Source of the DNA: Rhizophagus clarus
Taxonomy: Eukaryota; Glomeromycota; Glomeromycetes; Glomerales; Glomeraceae
Direction of reading: 5' to 3'
Assembly (NCBI GenBank): GCA_015698045.1
Contig: BLAL01000021.1
Coordinates: 1-64,000, forward strand
Length of the DNA: 64,000 bases
Numbering within the stretch: the first letter of the stretch is position 1; every line of letters begins with the position of its first letter. The translations under genes and the position numbers were made by a program. Under the pieces are notes generated by a model. The model ran no database searches. It had not been told where the DNA came from and saw nothing but the letters and a program-made list of their open reading frames with translations. Of this stretch, positions 60,530 to 64,000 are shown one piece after another.

Positions 60530-61640
60530 ATAAAAAAAGATGCAAAATAAATAAAAGAATGATGTGAAATAAAAAAAAATGATACAAAATAAAAAAAAAA
60601 ATGATACAAAATAAAAAAAAAATGATACAAAATAAAAAAAAAAATGATACAAAATAAAAAAAAAAATGATACAAAATAAAAAAAAAAAATGATACAAAAT
60701 AAAAAAAAAAATGATACAAAATAAAAAAAAAAATGATACAAAAAAAAAAAAAAAATGATACAAAATAAAAAAAAAAATGATACAAAATAAAAAAAAAAAT
60801 GATACAAAATAAAAAAAAAAATGATACAAAATAAAAAAAAAAATGATACAAAATAAAAAAAAAAATGATACAAAATAAAAAAAAAAATGATACAAAATAA
60901 AAAAAAAAATATTACAAAATAAAAAAAAATATTACAAAATAAAAAAAATATTACAAAATAAAAAAAATATTACAAAATAAAAAAAAATGATGCAAAATAA
61001 AAAAAAATGATGCAAAATAAAAAAAAATGATGCAAAATAAAAAAAAATGATGCAAAATAAAAAAAAATGATGCAAAATAAAAAAAAATGATGCAAAATAA
61101 AAAAAAAATGATGCAAAATAAAAAAAAATGATGCAAAATAAAAAAAAAATGATGCAAAATAAAAAAAAATGATGCAAAATAAAAAAAAAATGATGCAAAA
61201 TAAAAAAAAATGATGCAAAATAAAAAAAAAATGATGCAAAATAAAAAAAAATGATGCAAAATAAAAAAAAATGATGCAAAATAAAAAAAAAATGATGCAA
61301 AATAAAAAAAAAATGATGCAAAATAAAAAAAAAATGATGCAAAATAAAAAAAAATGATGCAAAATAAAAAAAAAATGATGCAAAATAAAAAAAAAATGAT
61401 GCAAAATAAAAAAAAATGATGCAAAATAAAAAAAAAATGATGCAAAATAAAAAAAAATGATGCAAAATAAAAAAAAAATGATGCAAAATAAAAAAAAATG
61501 ATGCAAAATAAAAAAAAATGATGCAAAATAAAAAAAAAAATAATATAAAATAAAAAAAAAAATAATACAAACTGAAAAAAAAAGAATAATATAAAATAAA
61601 AAAAAGAAGAAAATGAAAAAAATAATAAAAAACAAAAAAA
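60530..61640. repeat. Minisatellite of A-rich 20-23 bp units
   Basis: The unit is ATGATACAAAATAA plus an A-run of varying length. A first block (about 60530-60895) has TAC, a short middle block has ATATTAC, and a longer block (about 60980-61530) has ATGATGC. Outer copies degenerate to AATAATA forms. There are over 40 copies. The reverse strand has no stop codon in any frame of the unit, so three overlapping long Phe/Ile/Leu/His frames appear. They are artefacts. Confidence 0.9.
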
Positions 61641-61926
61641 AAAAAATTGAAATAGAAAAATAAAATTACATCCAACTAAACAAAAAGAAAAAAGAAAAAA
61701 AATAGTTAGTTATTAATGAAAATAAACTTCCAAAGTTTCAAAATATTCAAAAATATTTAAACTTACCACTTATTAAGTTCAAATACCAAAATCTAAAGTC
61801 ACTAAAAGCTAAAAAGAATTACCTACAAAAAAATAAAAACAGCTTAAAAAGTGTTATAGCTATTTTCTAAATTATTAACTCCATCTTTTCTATTATTTTT
61901 AAAAAATTTTTTAGACATAGTCAGAT

Positions 61927-62097
61927 TATAAATATCATTCAAATTATTTTAAGTAAATTTCAAATTAATTTATACATTTTAATAGCTATAATTTCTAAAT
62001 TCCAAATGTACAAATTATAAAATTTGTAAATTAATTTGGATTTGTATATTTGGACTGTCATAATCCCAAATTATTTTGGATTTGTGTGGTATCTATA
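61927..62097. mobile_element. Degenerate inverted-repeat element, copy 2
   Basis: Its ends resemble those of the element at 27021-27176: TATAAATATCATTCAAATTA on the left and TATAGATACCACACAAATCC from the right in reverse complement. The middle shares the phrase AAATTAATTTGGATT. Two diverged copies 35 kb apart support an old dispersed element. Confidence 0.5.
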
Positions 62098-62189
62098 CCA
62101 TTCATTGCAGAGAAGTTTAGTGATAATATTATAATATATAAACCACCTATATAATTTGAAAAAAAAAAAATATATGAATATTTATTATC

Positions 62190-62555
62190 AAAGATAACTT
62201 TATTCAATAATTCTTCTAGGCACTCATTATCATTAACTGAGGTACAAGATCATTAGCAAAAACTTTATTAAGTATTTTTTGAAATTTGTCATCATTTATT
62301 TTAGGTTTAGCTGGTATTTTATTCTTTAATTTTGCTTTTCTTACCATTTCTTTATACAGAAACCTTTTATAAAATTTGTGATCATATTCATCATCAGAAT
62401 CAGAATCATTAGATTTGAAATATACATTAAAATCAGATTTATTGGCATCAGAGTCAAATTCATTGTCTGATTTAAAATATTTTGTAACATTTGATGTGTC
62501 ACTAAAATTATCATCTGAAATTACTTTATTTATTTCTTTTTCTGACTTTTTAAAA
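62190..62555 (-). pseudogene. Fragment paralogous to the 54429-54779 region
   Basis: Read on the minus strand, this gives the same acidic segment and the conserved L-Y-K-E-M-V-R-K stretch, then N-K-I-P-A-K-P-K and K-F-Q-K-I-L-N-K. The N-terminal half of the family is missing and no start codon is apparent. DNA similarity extends past the stop (AATAATTCTTCTAGG in both), so this is a segmental copy. Confidence 0.6.
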
Positions 62556-63560
62556 TATACAGTAACTTATTAAAGAAATGCATCGTTTAAATTTAAAACT
62601 TTAAATTATTATTTTTTTTTTTTTGTAAGGTAATGCAATTTATGAATTTATTGGTTATAATCACTAGTCGAAAAAGGACAATTCAGCCTAAATTTGATCA
62701 GGTCGAATATAAGTCGAATGACAATCTAACTTATGTCAAATTGAGGCTGATTTTTTTGGCACATTTAGGATGCCAATCATCTCAAATTCGGAAAGAAAAT
62801 TTACCTATATTAGGACATTATTACATATTTATTCGATCCTAAAAAAAACTATATTTGACTACTGTATATAACCTGAATATAATTGATAAATATGTCGAAC
62901 TAGAGGTTTTTCAAGGTCAAATAATAGTAGTTTTATTAACATTTTATTTATAGCTACATATTATAATGTTATATAAAATTCTATCTAACATTTATCTATT
63001 TATATATTATCACTTGTTATTATTTACATTAATCTATCCGCCATTATATCCACAACTATCATCTACATAATCAAGTATCCTAAAAAATCCTAAATTCACA
63101 TCATATAAAAGTCAAAGGGTAACCTAAAAAAAAAATAAAAAACGAATTCATTAATTAATGATTTGTAAAAATAAAAATTATAACCAATAAAAAACACACT
63201 ATAAATCTGCATATCTAAAGATCTTAAAAAATAATTGTTCTCTAAAAAAAAGATAAATAACAAAGCGTTATTAAATATTTCGCTGAAAGAAAAAAAATAA
63301 AAACTAAAAAAAAAATAATTGATTGCTCACCAAATTCTACGCGTTTAGATCCATCTAAAAAAAAGATATACTAGCAGATTTCATGTGTCCAAACTTGTCT
63401 AAAAAAAGGAATAAATAGAGTTCTGAATGGGTAAGGATCAATTCAGGTTACTCATCGGGTTGACCTGAAATATTCAGATTAGGTCATCAAATTCAATACC
63501 CAGTATCAGGTCAGATTACAGGTTTGACCTGACCTGATTGACCTGTTAATCTGAAATCAA
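62556..63560. other. Gene-poor terminal spacer
   Basis: A plus frame at 62633-62842 is open but unrecognised. Between 63430 and 63550 the DNA contains clustered GACCTGA and CAGGTCA phrases, more GC-rich than the surroundings, resembling a degraded repeat end. Confidence 0.4.
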
Positions 63561-64000
63561 TTTAATAAAAAAAGTTCTGCGATATTTTTAATTAATCTAA
63601 TGAAAAAATGTTGTGAAACATTTTTTTAATGTATATTTATTAATAAAAAAATGTTTCGCAACATTTTTTTTAATTAGCTTTATGAAAAAATGTTGCGAAA
63701 TATTTTTTCAGTATATTTTTACTAATAAAAAAATGTTTCGCAACATTTTTTTAATTAATTTTGTGAAATAATGTTGTGAAACATTTTTTCAGTGTATTTT
63801 ATTAATAAAAAACATTTCACAACATTTTTTTTAAATAGCTTTATGAAAAAACGTTGTAAAACATTTTTTCAGTATATTTTTACTAATAAAAAAATGTTTC
63901 GCAACGTTTTTTAATTAATTTTGTGAAAAAACATTGCGAAACATTTTTTCAGTGTATTTGATTAATAAAAAAACATTTCACAACATTTTTTTAACTAATT
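63560..64000. repeat. Tandem ~80-bp hairpin repeats, running off the window
   Basis: Units recur at about 63601, 63684, 63763, 63844 and 63923. Each has an AAAATGTTGCGAAACATTTT-type arm, then a short ATTAATAAA spacer, then the inverted arm AAATGTTTCGCAACATTTTT. Two arms per unit can pair into a stem of about 20-24 bp. Copies differ mainly by C/T and G/A substitutions. The array continues past the end of the sequence. Confidence 0.8.

Noticed and set aside
60378..61675. Six long overlapping minus-strand frames of Phe/Ile/Leu/His repeats
   Set aside because: They are products of an A-rich minisatellite with no stop in any reverse frame, not proteins.
62633..62842. 69-codon plus-strand frame near the right end
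   Set aside because: No domain, no splice partner and a repeat-rich setting; chance or remnant.

Overview
The window looks like nuclear DNA of an arbuscular mycorrhizal fungus, most likely Rhizophagus (Glomeromycotina). The evidence is very AT-rich intergenic DNA, intron-dense genes with 70-110 nt introns, conserved fungal housekeeping genes among decaying lineage-specific families, a Crinkler-type effector remnant, and Kex2-processed secreted precursors. The genus is inferred from family recognition; no search was run. Exon models were built by hand from splice sites and frame continuity.

Layout. 1-13.6 kb is accessory: a Gln/Pro-repeat gene with one in-frame stop and a truncated copy of its 5' end, a stray Cdc20/Cdh1 WD40 fragment, GATATC-rich tandem repeats, a convergent zinc-finger plus transposase-like pair (both broken), a SAM-like/nuclease-like pseudogene, and a Harbinger-type MITE. 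13.7-25.4 kb is a conserved block: an orphan gene divergent from a large WW-domain RD/RE-rich protein, then Arb1 (RNAi chaperone), VPS33 (HOPS/CORVET Sec1-Munc18 protein) and a HIT hydrolase. 25.4-29.9 kb is AT-rich DNA holding three MITE-like elements. 29.9-38.1 kb carries an Sds3-like Sin3/HDAC subunit, Mid1 (calcium channel subunit) and ADE5,7 (16 exons). A small secreted or membrane peptide gene lies at 38.7-39.0 kb. 42.7-47.2 kb is a cluster of signal-peptide, KR-rich precursors: a six-unit repeat precursor, a start-lost short relative, two copies of a second precursor family, and decayed copies. An Sst2/FlbA-type RGS protein and a duplicated zinc-ribbon (ZNRD2-like) gene follow at 49.0-52.5 kb. 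52.5-64 kb is again accessory: two copies of a lineage-specific family, a Crinkler-kinase pseudogene, a 1.1 kb minisatellite and an 80-bp hairpin tandem array running off the end.

The most notable signals are three introns with hallmark U12 (minor spliceosome) sites, two in VPS33 (one AT-AC, one GT-AG) and one in the Sds3-like gene, and the Kex2-processed repeat precursor locus. In the accessory regions nearly every in-frame stop I located can be explained by a C-to-T change (CAA, CAG or CGA to a stop), which suggests methyl-cytosine decay or a RIP-like process.

Functionally, Arb1 and the Sds3-like protein point to silencing and chromatin, VPS33 to vacuolar fusion, Mid1 and the RGS protein to calcium and G-protein signalling, ADE5,7 to purine synthesis, and the secreted precursors and Crinkler remnant to communication with a host. 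The housekeeping genes are independent transcription units, not an operon.
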